Shown: positions 26,181 through 34,373 of the stretch, in pieces
Layout: each line of letters starts with the position of its first letter
Position numbering within the stretch: position 1 is the first letter of the stretch
Assembly: GCF_021354595.1 (NCBI RefSeq)
Contig: NZ_JADWYJ010000007.1
Span: 175,235-239,234, forward strand
Source: Maribellus sp. CM-23
GTDB lineage: Bacteria > Bacteroidota > Bacteroidia > Bacteroidales > Prolixibacteraceae
DNA length: 64,000 nt
Direction of reading: 5' to 3'
Notes under the pieces: generated by a model
The model's database searches: none
What the model was told of the DNA's origin: nothing
The model's input: the letters and a program-made list of their open reading frames with translations, nothing else
Made by a program: the position numbers and the translations under genes

Positions 26181-27752
26181 TTATTTTGCTTCTTTCAAGG
26201 TTAATCCTTCCGGCATCATTTCCCAGTACTTCCCAATCATGTCCTTATCCCAGGTATTGGAAGTATTTTCAATGTCGTAGATTATTTCCTGCATTCCTTC
26301 TCCCAGGTAAATGGTTTTTCCTTCAGGCACTTTCACGGTAATAAAAACTTCCTGGTTTCTCCATTTATCGTCTTTGGCAAGGAAAAAGTATGGATCAAAA
26401 ACAATGGTCGAGTCGTTTGAATTGAAATGATAGATCACCCGCTGGCTGTTTTCTTTGGCTTCGTCTCTCGAACTTCCGCGTGAAACACTTTTCACGGTTA
26501 TTACAAATTCGTCAGAGCTGGAGCGAACCACATCCAATTCGGGCTCACCCACAAATACTTCTTCGCCATCAACCACATACACTTCAAAGCCTTCGATATC
26601 AGCATCCAACTTGGTGTAATCTTCGTATTTGTTTTCTGCAATGTTGAGATACAGTGTCTCGCAAGAGTCGCAATCAATTACCTGGCTTGTTGTTATGGAC
26701 GAGCGGTCTTTGAAATGTTTTACCTGCGTGGCCGAAAGTGACAGCAGCACGATCAATGACACAAACCAAACCCCGATCATCGACAACACAATGGCTGCGT
26801 TGTTTGACTTATAACGAAACACCAGCTTGGTTCCGAAGAAAAGAAGGGCCAATAAAGGCAAGCCAATTAAAACCCCTACCAAAACCAACCCAAAAGTTAC
26901 GGTTCCGGGCTCAACAAAATAGTTCAGAATGTCAGGAACATACACTTCGGGACTCCAAATCAAAGGCCAGCTGGATACAAACGAATGACCGATTACCATA
27001 GAAGAAATCAATCCGAGTAAACCGAAGAATCCGGAAATAATCAGCACTACGCCAAAAATCACCACAAATACTTTCAGTATTACTTTAAATATGTTGTAAA
27101 CCACGTCGCCGGCACCTTCTACCGATTTTCTTCCTTTTGAATAGGTATCCGATTCCTTAAATTTCTGATAGCTTTCTTTTACTTCCTTTACCTCCTCTTT
27201 TATCGATTTCTCAATATTTTTTACCGTAGCTTCCTGTCCGCGCATTTCCAGGCGCTGTGTTGTACTGGAAGCCTTGGGCACTGCAATCCACAAAATAATG
27301 TATGCCAGCAATGCCGCACCGGTAGTAGCAAAGAAAAGGATGGCAAAAATGATTCGCAGAATAACCGGATCCATGTTGAAATATGCTCCCATACCACCAC
27401 AAACACCTCCAAGTACCCGGTGTTCAGGGTCGCGATACAGGCGACGTTTCCGTTTGGTTTCCGATGCGATGGAATCGTCCTCGCCTTCTTCTTCAGCAAA
27501 ATCTTCCGGAGTACCCATGGTTTGGATTACTTCGTTCACCCAATCCAGTGTTATTACGTTCTTGTCGTTGTCCGATTTGGCGCTGAAAATCTCAGCAATA
27601 CGGGCTTCGATGTCAGAAAGTATCTCCTTTCCTTCTTCATCGCCTCCAAAATGATTTTTAAGATTGATCAGGTACTTTTGCAGTACTTCGTAAGCATCTT
27701 CTTCGATGTGAAAAATAGTCCCGCTTATATTGATTGTGAATGTCTTCTTCAT
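26181..27752 (-). CDS. PspC-domain membrane protein
   Basis: 523 residues. A cytoplasmic N-terminal part (~1-100: TFTINISGTIFHIEEDAYEVLQKYL, DIEARIAEIF) precedes the PspC domain at ~105-165 (KRRLYRDPEHRVLGGVCGGMGAYFNMDPVILRIIF then an AYIILWIAVP helix). Three to four more membrane helices follow (FKVILKVFVVIFGVVLIISGFFGL, GLVLVGVLIGLPLLALLFFG, AIVLSMIGVWFVSLIVLL). A C-terminal beta-rich domain (~350-520) is probably periplasmic. In Bacteroidota such proteins pair with a PadR regulator, as here (33 bp downstream of padR). Inferred role: envelope-stress sensing or protection; mechanism unknown. Confidence 0.9.
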   Translation of the reverse strand: MKKTFTINISGTIFHIEEDAYEVLQKYLINLKNHFGGDEEGKEILSDIEARIAEIFSAKSDNDKNVITLDWVNEVIQTMGTPEDFAEEEGEDDSIASETKRKRRLYRDPEHRVLGGVCGGMGAYFNMDPVILRIIFAILFFATTGAALLAYIILWIAVPKASSTTQRLEMRGQEATVKNIEKSIKEEVKEVKESYQKFKESDTYSKGRKSVEGAGDVVYNIFKVILKVFVVIFGVVLIISGFFGLLGLISSMVIGHSFVSSWPLIWSPEVYVPDILNYFVEPGTVTFGLVLVGVLIGLPLLALLFFGTKLVFRYKSNNAAIVLSMIGVWFVSLIVLLSLSATQVKHFKDRSSITTSQVIDCDSCETLYLNIAENKYEDYTKLDADIEGFEVYVVDGEEVFVGEPELDVVRSSSDEFVITVKSVSRGSSRDEAKENSQRVIYHFNSNDSTIVFDPYFFLAKDDKWRNQEVFITVKVPEGKTIYLGEGMQEIIYDIENTSNTWDKDMIGKYWEMMPEGLTLKEAK

Positions 27753-27785
27753 TTTGTTTTTTGTTTGAAATTATCCGGTAACGAT

Positions 27786-28118
27786 TTAAGCATTCTTGGT
27801 TTTTATCATCTCAATGGCATTTACCAACTCACTCCACGAATCGCCGAGTTCGACCATTAAACTACGGCCCGAGTCGGTCAATTCGTAATACTTGCGCGGT
27901 GGTCCCTGTGTTGATTCTTCCCAGCGATATGCCAGTAATCCGGCATTTTTCAAGCGGGTAAGCAGGGGATACAATGTTCCTTCCACTACGATCATTTTGG
28001 CTTCCTTCAGAGCCTCAATAATATCGCTGGCATACAATGGTTTTCCATCAAGAACGAGCAAAATGCAGTACTCCAGTACCCCCTTCCTCATCTGTGCTTT
28101 TGTGTTTTCTAACTTCAT
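27786..28118 (-). CDS. PadR-family transcriptional regulator
   Basis: 110 residues, the short PadR-s2 form. The winged helix is RKGVLEYCILLVLDGKPLYASDIIEALKEAKMIVVEGTLYPLLTRLKNAGLLAYRWEES, with wing GPPRKYYELTDSGR and a C-terminal dimerisation helix. PadR proteins usually repress their own operon. The direct repeat around the -33 region at 28793-28818 is the best candidate site, though it is not the classic ATGT-N8-ACAT. It lies between the WMMD-repeat gene and pspC in one operon. Confidence 0.92.
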   Translation of the reverse strand: MKLENTKAQMRKGVLEYCILLVLDGKPLYASDIIEALKEAKMIVVEGTLYPLLTRLKNAGLLAYRWEESTQGPPRKYYELTDSGRSLMVELGDSWSELVNAIEMIKTKNA

Positions 28119-28180
28119 AACGTGTCCCTCGTTAATTGATCCTTTGTTGTTAATCTCCCTAAGCTCTGTTTATCTGCCTG

Positions 28181-28597
28181 CTAAATATTCCACATTGCAT
28201 CAGATACCATCCAGTCTTCCAGCTCCAGCGCCTTTTCGGCAGGTTCAAACAGACTTTCGTCCATCATCCAGGGTTCAATTGTCAGCTCAGCATCGCTTGC
28301 TGTTTCAATGTGAAATGCTGCTGTGTTGAATTTTGAGTAATCCATCATCCAGCCTTCCAGCTGCAAAGCCTGCTCTGCTTCTGTGGCAAATTGCGCATTA
28401 CCGGTATTTGTTCCGGTAGCTTCTACATTCATCTTGCCGGTCTCGGTCATCGCAAGGGCAATATCGCCAAAACTACTGTTGGATAATAATCTTTCCCAAA
28501 ACCCCTGGGCACTTACCGTATAACTAACCAGCACAAGACTTACTATTACGGCTGCTGATCTTAATACTGCTTTCTGAACATTGTTTTTTGTTTTCAT
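28181..28597 (-). CDS. Small exported protein with three WMMD-type repeats, function unknown
   Basis: 138 residues. A membrane-targeting N-terminus (MKTKNNVQKAVLRSAAVIVSLVLVSYTVSAQ) fits a Sec signal with a long n-region. The C-terminal half holds three spaced copies of an acidic/aromatic repeat: LQLEGWMMDYSKF, LTIEPWMMDESLF and LELEDWMVSDAMW, i.e. L-x-[LI]-E-x-W-M-x-x-[DSA]-x-[FW]. No enzyme motif. The repeats look like short linear binding motifs, and the PadR-PspC operon context suggests an envelope-stress role. Its own start region appears near-duplicated just upstream. Confidence 0.75.
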   Translation of the reverse strand: MKTKNNVQKAVLRSAAVIVSLVLVSYTVSAQGFWERLLSNSSFGDIALAMTETGKMNVEATGTNTGNAQFATEAEQALQLEGWMMDYSKFNTAAFHIETASDAELTIEPWMMDESLFEPAEKALELEDWMVSDAMWNI

Positions 28598-28627
28598 GGT
28601 GATCTGTTTTTAGTTTTCTGCTTTCTG

Positions 28628-28648
28628 TTAATTGTTTCTTGTTTTCAT
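28628..28648 (-). other. Six-codon upstream ORF, near-copy of the WMMD gene start
   Basis: On the minus strand ATG AAA ACA AGA AAC AAT TAA encodes MKTRNN-stop, exactly 51 bases (17 codons, same frame) before the real ATG, whose gene begins MKTKNN. The first 28 bases of the two copies differ at four positions, three of them at the codon that becomes TAA. It may be a leader peptide or a failed tandem duplication. Confidence 0.55.
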
Positions 28649-28773
28649 GACCTGTTTTCAGGCTTTTCTGCTTCTTGTTTTCTGTTGTTAAGACGATGTC
28701 TTTTTGTTTCCGTTACACTGTACAAAGAACTTTTCTTAAAAAACTACTAAGTTTTACATTGTTATTTGCATTA

Positions 28774-28818
28774 CAAATATATGTATAATTTCTAGTACCA
28801 TGCAACACATAGTACCAT
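28774..28818 (-). promoter_or_regulatory. Promoter and candidate operator of the WMMD-PadR-PspC operon
   Basis: On the minus strand -7 box TATATTTG (28781-28774) has a TTG 21 bp upstream. Two identical 9-mers (TAGTACCAT, plus strand, 28793-28801 and 28810-28818, 17-bp period) bracket that -33 region. A direct repeat at this place suits a dimeric regulator such as PadR. Confidence 0.65.
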
Positions 28819-29377
28819 ATTTTTTAGAAAATATTTTATCCTTTTCTCACATTAGACTAATTAACAAACACTTAAGCAATCATTAATCGACAAATAAAAT
28901 TTGGGAATTCTGAAGTGATTTTTTGATATTTAACAATAATGTGCGGTTTGATATTTCAAAAACTTGAGAAAAACAGCGGGCGCACCTGTTGAAAACACCT
29001 TTATAACTTGTTAAAAACTATGTTAATTTTTTTAACAACTATATATGCGTTCATTTGTTTTTAAATACTTTTAGTGGCAAATTTAATCGCGCAACGGTTG
29101 GGCTGAAGGGAAGAAAAACACATTAAATAATTTAACTTCTGGTTAATATAAAGTTCACAAAGAAAGGTTTCCTTTACCCTGTCGTTAGAACACTAAATAA
29201 CAGGAAAAAAGAAGGAATAAAAACGCACTGTTATTCACATGAATTTTGGTTATTTAGAAATAAAGCAAATACACGATTGGAAAACTCTGCCAACGTCATC
29301 GGCGTACTTCAAACTCAAACACTTTATAACCTGATTTTGAGAAACATTAATTCTATAATTATTTAAAATCCAAATCT
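28819..29377. other. AT-rich intergenic region upstream of the Oar-type receptor
   Basis: About 560 bp, strongly AT-rich, with no ORF and no confident TAnnTTTG box. It includes GAATTTTG at 29241 as a weak -7 candidate, and CCTGT..ACAGG arms around 29179-29203. A long 5' leader for the receptor gene is possible, but no known riboswitch pattern was recognised. Confidence 0.5.
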
Positions 29378-32300
29378 ATGATTAAAAAAATCAGTTTTTT
29401 ATTAGTAGCACTCATTGTATTCTCAGCTACTATAATGCAAGCACAGGTAACCACTTCCAGTATGAGTGGGCGTGTCACTGATGCTGAAGGAACTGTGATA
29501 GGTGCGACGGTGATTGCCACACACGCCCCTTCAGGAACAACTTATGGCACTGTAACCAACGTAGAGGGCCGATTCAACCTAAACGGTATGCGTGTAGGCG
29601 GACCTTATACAGTACAAGTTACTTTCATTGGATATGGTGCATACACACAAAACAACATTACGTTGAGTTTAGGTGAAAACTATGTAATGAATGTTGTGCT
29701 CTCTGAAGAAGCATTATCATTAGATGAAGTCCTGGTTACGGCAACCCGCACAAAATTCTCTAATGAGAAAACCGGAGCAGTGACCAACATCACAAACGAC
29801 CAGATCGAAAATTTGCCTACAGTAAACCGCAGCATCATGGACATTACCCGTCTTTCTCCTTATGGGGGTGACGATATGAGCTTTGCCGGAACAGATGGTC
29901 GTACGGCCAACTTTACAGTTGATGGAGCTAATTTTAACAATAACTTCGGTTTGAGTGACGCTCTTCCTGGTGGAGGTAACCCAATCTCTATTGAAGCTAT
30001 TGAAGAATTGCAAGTTGTAATCGCTCCGTATGATGTGCGTCAAACCAACTTTATTGGCGGTGGTGTAAACGCCATTACAAAATCTGGTACAAATACCTTC
30101 AAAGCCAGTGCTTATACGTATCACAGAAATGAAAACATGCGCGGAGATGCCGTCAGAAATCAACAAATTGAAGGAGCGCGCGAAAAAGACCGTAATACAA
30201 CCTACGGTTTCACAATAGGTGGCCCGATCATCAAAAACAAATTGTTCTTCTTCGTAAACGCTGAAAAGGAGAAAACACCAACAATTGTAAATCGCTGGAG
30301 AGCCTCGACTGATGGCGTGGCTGATCCGGACAATTTTATATCCCGCACAACAGAAGAAGATCTTAAGACAGTTTCCGATTTTGTAAGAAGTAAATATGGA
30401 TATGAAACAGGATCTTACACAAATTTCCCTGCGGATGAAAGCAACAAAAAATTTCTTGCCCGTTTGGATTGGAATATCACAGACAAACATCGTTTAGCAT
30501 TACGATATAACTACACTAAGAACGTTTCATGGAGATCACCGAACGCTTCTTCGATGGACGCAGGTACTCGTATGTCTGAGGCCAGGATGTCACAGGCCTC
30601 CATGTCATATGCCAACTCGATGTATTCGATGGACAACCTTGTTCATTCATTCTCTTTTGACTTAAACAGCCGTTTATCGGAAAACATCTCTAATCAATTC
30701 CTGGCAACATTCTCTAAACTTGACGATATCCGCGGAACAAATTCTGATGCTTTTCCTTTTATCGACATTTTGAAAGACGACCAGGCATACCTCTCTTTGG
30801 GTTACGAGCTATTTACCTGGAACAACGGTGTTCACAACAATGTATGGAACATTAAAGATGAGGTGACCTATTATTTAGGTAATCATAAAATTGTTGGTGG
30901 TGCTGCTTACGAATACAAAATGGCCGATAATGCTTATATGCGTAACGGCACAGGTTACTATCGCTACACAAGTCTTGATGCCTTTTTAAACGAAGAAGCT
31001 CCTGAAATTGTAAACCTGACCTATGGATACGACGGAGAAAGCAACCCTGCCGCTCGTGTAACAACAAACAAAATTGGTGTATATGCTCAGGACGATTGGA
31101 GTATTAACGAAAGACTCAAACTTTCGTACGGTCTTCGCCTTGATGCACTTTTCTTTAACAACAGTGATTTGATGACAAATCAAGCCATCAAGGAACTTGA
31201 TTATTCGGGTCGTAGTATTGATACAGGCGAGTGGCCTTCTACCAATATCATCTTCTCTCCCCGTATAGGTTTTGTATGGGATGCTTCCGGTGACAAGAGC
31301 TTGAAAGTTCGCGGAGGTACCGGTCTTTTCTCAGGTAACTTACCGCTTGTATTCTTCACTAACATGCCAACCAACGGTGGTATGGTTCAATACCAGGCAC
31401 AAATAAACGCAAGCAATGCTGCGAAGAAAGGTTTTACAATGGATGAATTTGCCGGCGGACTTGTAACGGATGCCGAAGGCAAGGCTACAATAGCAGCACT
31501 ACATGATAAATTGGCAGGCTTAGGTTATCCTACAACTATTTCGCCTGAAGATGGTACTGTTCCTTCGGCTATTGCAGCTGTAGATCCTGATTTCAAAATG
31601 CCGCAAGTATGGAAAACATCATTTGCTGTTGACTATGCATTCCCGACATCTTTCCCATTATCTGCAACAATTGAAGGAATCTACAACAAAACAATCAACG
31701 GTGTTTCTATTTCTGACTGGAGTATTCCAACAGTAGGTGGTTTTGCCCGTTTTAACGGTGTCGACAATCGCCCCATTTACCCTGATGGTTATCGCAGCGG
31801 CACAAAAGCATTTATTTTGGAAAACACAAGCCGTGGTTACGGTTGGTCAGGCAACATCACACTTAATGCCCAACCAGCAGAATGGATCAGTTTGATGGCC
31901 GCTTACACACATACAGTTGCTAAAGATGTAACAGGTATGCCGGGATCTAATGCAGAATCTGCATTTACATACGTTCCTACAGTGGAAGGTCCTAACCACA
32001 TTAAATTGCACAATTCTCAATACAACACTCCCGATCGTCTTGTGGCATCGATTACTGCCCACGACAAGAGTGGCAACCACTATGGTATCATCTATGAAGG
32101 ATGGCGCGGTGGAGCCAACTACTCTTATATGACGGTTAACGACATCAATGGTGACGGTTATAACTACGATGCAATCTATGTTCCAACAGATGAGGAAGTG
32201 GCAAACAACGAATTCCGCTTTGTTTCTGCAGACGATCAAACTCGTTTTATGGACTACGTACATGCCGATGATTATTTGAAAGATCAACAAGGTAAGTATG

Positions 32301-32644
32301 CAGAAGCCTATAGCGTTTACTCTCCCTGGGTACATCGCGTTGACTTCAGCTACAAACATGATTTTGCTCTTAAAGCAGGTAATAACGGACACAAACTGCA
32401 ACTTAGCCTGGATATCAAAAACGTAATGAACTTCTTCAACTCCAATTGGGGTGTGGCTAAATATTTGAACCCGGAAATTGGCTCGGAAGCCCGCATCCTC
32501 AAATACGAAGGTGTTGATGCTGACGGTATTGCTACATTCTCTACACCCGCTTCAATCCATGGCAATACCAAAACATTCACGCCAAGTTACACATTGGGTC
32601 AAACCTGGTATGCTTCTATTGGTATCAAGTATATTTTCAACTAA
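29378..32644 (+). CDS. Oar-type TonB-dependent receptor with carboxypeptidase-regulatory domain
   Basis: 1088 residues. Signal peptide (FLLVALIVFSATIMQAQ), then a CarboxypepD_reg domain (SMSGRVTDAEGTVIGATVIATHAPSG, ~28-110), TonB-box-like LDEVLVTATRT and a plug lacking the SusC signature (TGAVTNITNDQIENLPTVNRSIMDITRLSPYGG; IEAIEELQVVIAPYDVRQTNFIGGGVNAITKSGTN). The large barrel ends in YASIGIKYIFN. This matches the Oar-like class (first described in Myxococcus) rather than SusC. No SusD follows; instead a BACON/OB lipoprotein gene starts 19 bp later, so the two form an operon. Substrate unknown. Confidence 0.92.
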   Translation: MIKKISFLLVALIVFSATIMQAQVTTSSMSGRVTDAEGTVIGATVIATHAPSGTTYGTVTNVEGRFNLNGMRVGGPYTVQVTFIGYGAYTQNNITLSLGENYVMNVVLSEEALSLDEVLVTATRTKFSNEKTGAVTNITNDQIENLPTVNRSIMDITRLSPYGGDDMSFAGTDGRTANFTVDGANFNNNFGLSDALPGGGNPISIEAIEELQVVIAPYDVRQTNFIGGGVNAITKSGTNTFKASAYTYHRNENMRGDAVRNQQIEGAREKDRNTTYGFTIGGPIIKNKLFFFVNAEKEKTPTIVNRWRASTDGVADPDNFISRTTEEDLKTVSDFVRSKYGYETGSYTNFPADESNKKFLARLDWNITDKHRLALRYNYTKNVSWRSPNASSMDAGTRMSEARMSQASMSYANSMYSMDNLVHSFSFDLNSRLSENISNQFLATFSKLDDIRGTNSDAFPFIDILKDDQAYLSLGYELFTWNNGVHNNVWNIKDEVTYYLGNHKIVGGAAYEYKMADNAYMRNGTGYYRYTSLDAFLNEEAPEIVNLTYGYDGESNPAARVTTNKIGVYAQDDWSINERLKLSYGLRLDALFFNNSDLMTNQAIKELDYSGRSIDTGEWPSTNIIFSPRIGFVWDASGDKSLKVRGGTGLFSGNLPLVFFTNMPTNGGMVQYQAQINASNAAKKGFTMDEFAGGLVTDAEGKATIAALHDKLAGLGYPTTISPEDGTVPSAIAAVDPDFKMPQVWKTSFAVDYAFPTSFPLSATIEGIYNKTINGVSISDWSIPTVGGFARFNGVDNRPIYPDGYRSGTKAFILENTSRGYGWSGNITLNAQPAEWISLMAAYTHTVAKDVTGMPGSNAESAFTYVPTVEGPNHIKLHNSQYNTPDRLVASITAHDKSGNHYGIIYEGWRGGANYSYMTVNDINGDGYNYDAIYVPTDEEVANNEFRFVSADDQTRFMDYVHADDYLKDQQGKYAEAYSVYSPWVHRVDFSYKHDFALKAGNNGHKLQLSLDIKNVMNFFNSNWGVAKYLNPEIGSEARILKYEGVDADGIATFSTPASIHGNTKTFTPSYTLGQTWYASIGIKYIFN

Positions 32645-32663
32645 TTAAAAAGCTCTGACAATT

Positions 32664-34199
32664 ATGAAATTAAAAAACATATTTCCATTTTTCGTTGCAA
32701 TGCTTGCCCTAATGACAAGTTGTGACGATGAAGAAACCATGACTTTACTTCCAGAGATTCAAGTATCGTCATCGTTCGTCACTCTCCCGCAGGACGGAGG
32801 TTCTACATCCATTACCGTAACGGCTAAAGATAGCTGGACGGCAGAGAAAGTAACTACCGAGAAAGATTCGGTTAAATGGTTAACAATCTCTTCAACTACC
32901 GGTGCTGCCGGTGAGACGGAGATTAGCTTTTCTGCCCCATCTGCCATAGATGGCCGCACTGCAGAGGTACTACTTAACTGTGCTGGCAAAACCCAGAGAA
33001 TTAACATCATGCAAGGGTTGGCACAGATTTCCGAAGCTACTGTTGAAGAGGCTAAAGCTGCTCCCGACGGAAAAACTCTCCGTATAACAGGGGTTTGTAC
33101 CAACATTACCAACACACTTTATGGCAACTGGTATTTAACTGATGATACAGGCGAATTATACATTTATGGTACGCTTGACAAGAAGGGCGGAACAAAAAAT
33201 TTCCTGAGTCTGGGTCTTGAAGTGGGAGATGAAGTGACGATTGAAGGTCCAAAAGGTTCTTACAAAGGAGACCCTCAAATGGTGAATGTAATGGTTATCC
33301 AAATCAACAAATCACTGGTGAAAGTTGATTCGGTACAAAACGCAGCACTTACTGACCAAGGTGGCGAATTTGTTGCCTACCTTACCTGCAAAGGACAAGG
33401 CGTATCGGTAGAAATTCCTGAAGATGCCAAGTCTTGGTTATCCATTTCTTCCATCCAATCAGCAGGAACCAATACTGTAGTGAAATTCAAAGCCGAAGCG
33501 AATAACGATGAAGATCGTGAAACTACGCTCACTTTCCGCACTACCGATGGATCTAAAAACTATAGCACTCAAACAACTATTAGCCAGGCAGGAGCGATTG
33601 TAGATGCAACGATTGCAGAATTCCTTGCAGCTCCGGTTGGTGACAGACAATATCGTTTGAAAGGAGCTATTTCCAAGATTGACGATGCTACATCCGGCAA
33701 ATTATACTTAAGCGATTTCTCCGGTGAAACCTATGTTTATAAAGTTCAGGATTTTGCCACAAAAGGGTTAAAAGAAGGTGACATCATCACAATTGTTGGA
33801 AAACGTGCTGCATATAACGGATCTCCACAGGTAAGTGGTGCTGTATTGGAAAGCATTATTGCTTCGGTAATTCCTGCTACTGTTGCTGAGGCGCTGACCA
33901 AACCTGACGATGAAAATATTTACTATATGGTAACCGGTGAAATTAAATCAATTTCCAGCGAAACATATGGTAATCTTTATTTGAAAGACGGTGCCAGTGA
34001 AATCTACGTATATGGATGTTATCCGGGCTATGGTGCAAGCGGTAATGACAGAAAAGGTTTGATAGCTGCCAAAGGTCTGAAAGTTGGCGATACACTAACA
34101 TTAATTGGACCGAAGATTACCTTTGTAAACTCTACAACAGGAGTATCGACGATTGAACTTTCACCAACTTTTTATTTCAGCCACGTAAGTGCAGAATAA
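32664..34199 (+). CDS. BACON/OB-fold surface lipoprotein
   Basis: 511 residues. The lipobox TSC is followed by DDEET, a strong surface export signal. Two BACON-like Ig domains (~30-115, ~215-305: VTLPQDGGSTSITVTAKDSWTAEK; SWLSISSIQSAG) alternate with three OB-fold-like domains at ~118-212, ~310-395 and ~398-510. Each OB-like domain has YLxDxxGExYxYG followed by GLEVGDEVTIEGP-type strands. These resemble the DUF5689-type OB domains often found beside nucleases in Bacteroidota. OB folds commonly bind nucleic acids or oligosaccharides. Operon with the upstream receptor; likely its surface binding partner. Confidence 0.82.
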   Translation: MKLKNIFPFFVAMLALMTSCDDEETMTLLPEIQVSSSFVTLPQDGGSTSITVTAKDSWTAEKVTTEKDSVKWLTISSTTGAAGETEISFSAPSAIDGRTAEVLLNCAGKTQRINIMQGLAQISEATVEEAKAAPDGKTLRITGVCTNITNTLYGNWYLTDDTGELYIYGTLDKKGGTKNFLSLGLEVGDEVTIEGPKGSYKGDPQMVNVMVIQINKSLVKVDSVQNAALTDQGGEFVAYLTCKGQGVSVEIPEDAKSWLSISSIQSAGTNTVVKFKAEANNDEDRETTLTFRTTDGSKNYSTQTTISQAGAIVDATIAEFLAAPVGDRQYRLKGAISKIDDATSGKLYLSDFSGETYVYKVQDFATKGLKEGDIITIVGKRAAYNGSPQVSGAVLESIIASVIPATVAEALTKPDDENIYYMVTGEIKSISSETYGNLYLKDGASEIYVYGCYPGYGASGNDRKGLIAAKGLKVGDTLTLIGPKITFVNSTTGVSTIELSPTFYFSHVSAE

Positions 34200-34243
34200 A
34201 ATGTGCCATTCTTCCATTTTAATTGAATGGAGTAAATAAAAAG

Positions 34244-34284
34244 AGGCTGTCCAAAAAGTAAAATTGGACAGCCTTTGTTTTTAT
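34244..34284 (+). terminator. Terminator after the BACON/OB gene
   Basis: A 10-bp stem AGGCTGTCCA / TGGACAGCCT with an 11-base loop, then TTGTTTTTATTTT. Confidence 0.88.
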
Positions 34285-34373
34285 TTTGATTACAGTAATT
34301 TTACCTGTTAGTTTTAAAACCGTATAAAATAAAATACTGTTATTTGTCTTGCTAATCTTTCAAAATAAATAAA

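Noticed and set aside
29720..30490. 256-codon frame antisense to the Oar-type receptor
   Set aside because: Composition is that of a reverse frame (Cys/Ile rich, no domain); the receptor on the other strand is unambiguous.
34244..34284. AGGCTGTCCA arms considered as an insertion-sequence end
   Set aside because: Short stem, loop and T-run directly after a stop codon fit a terminator; no transposase nearby.
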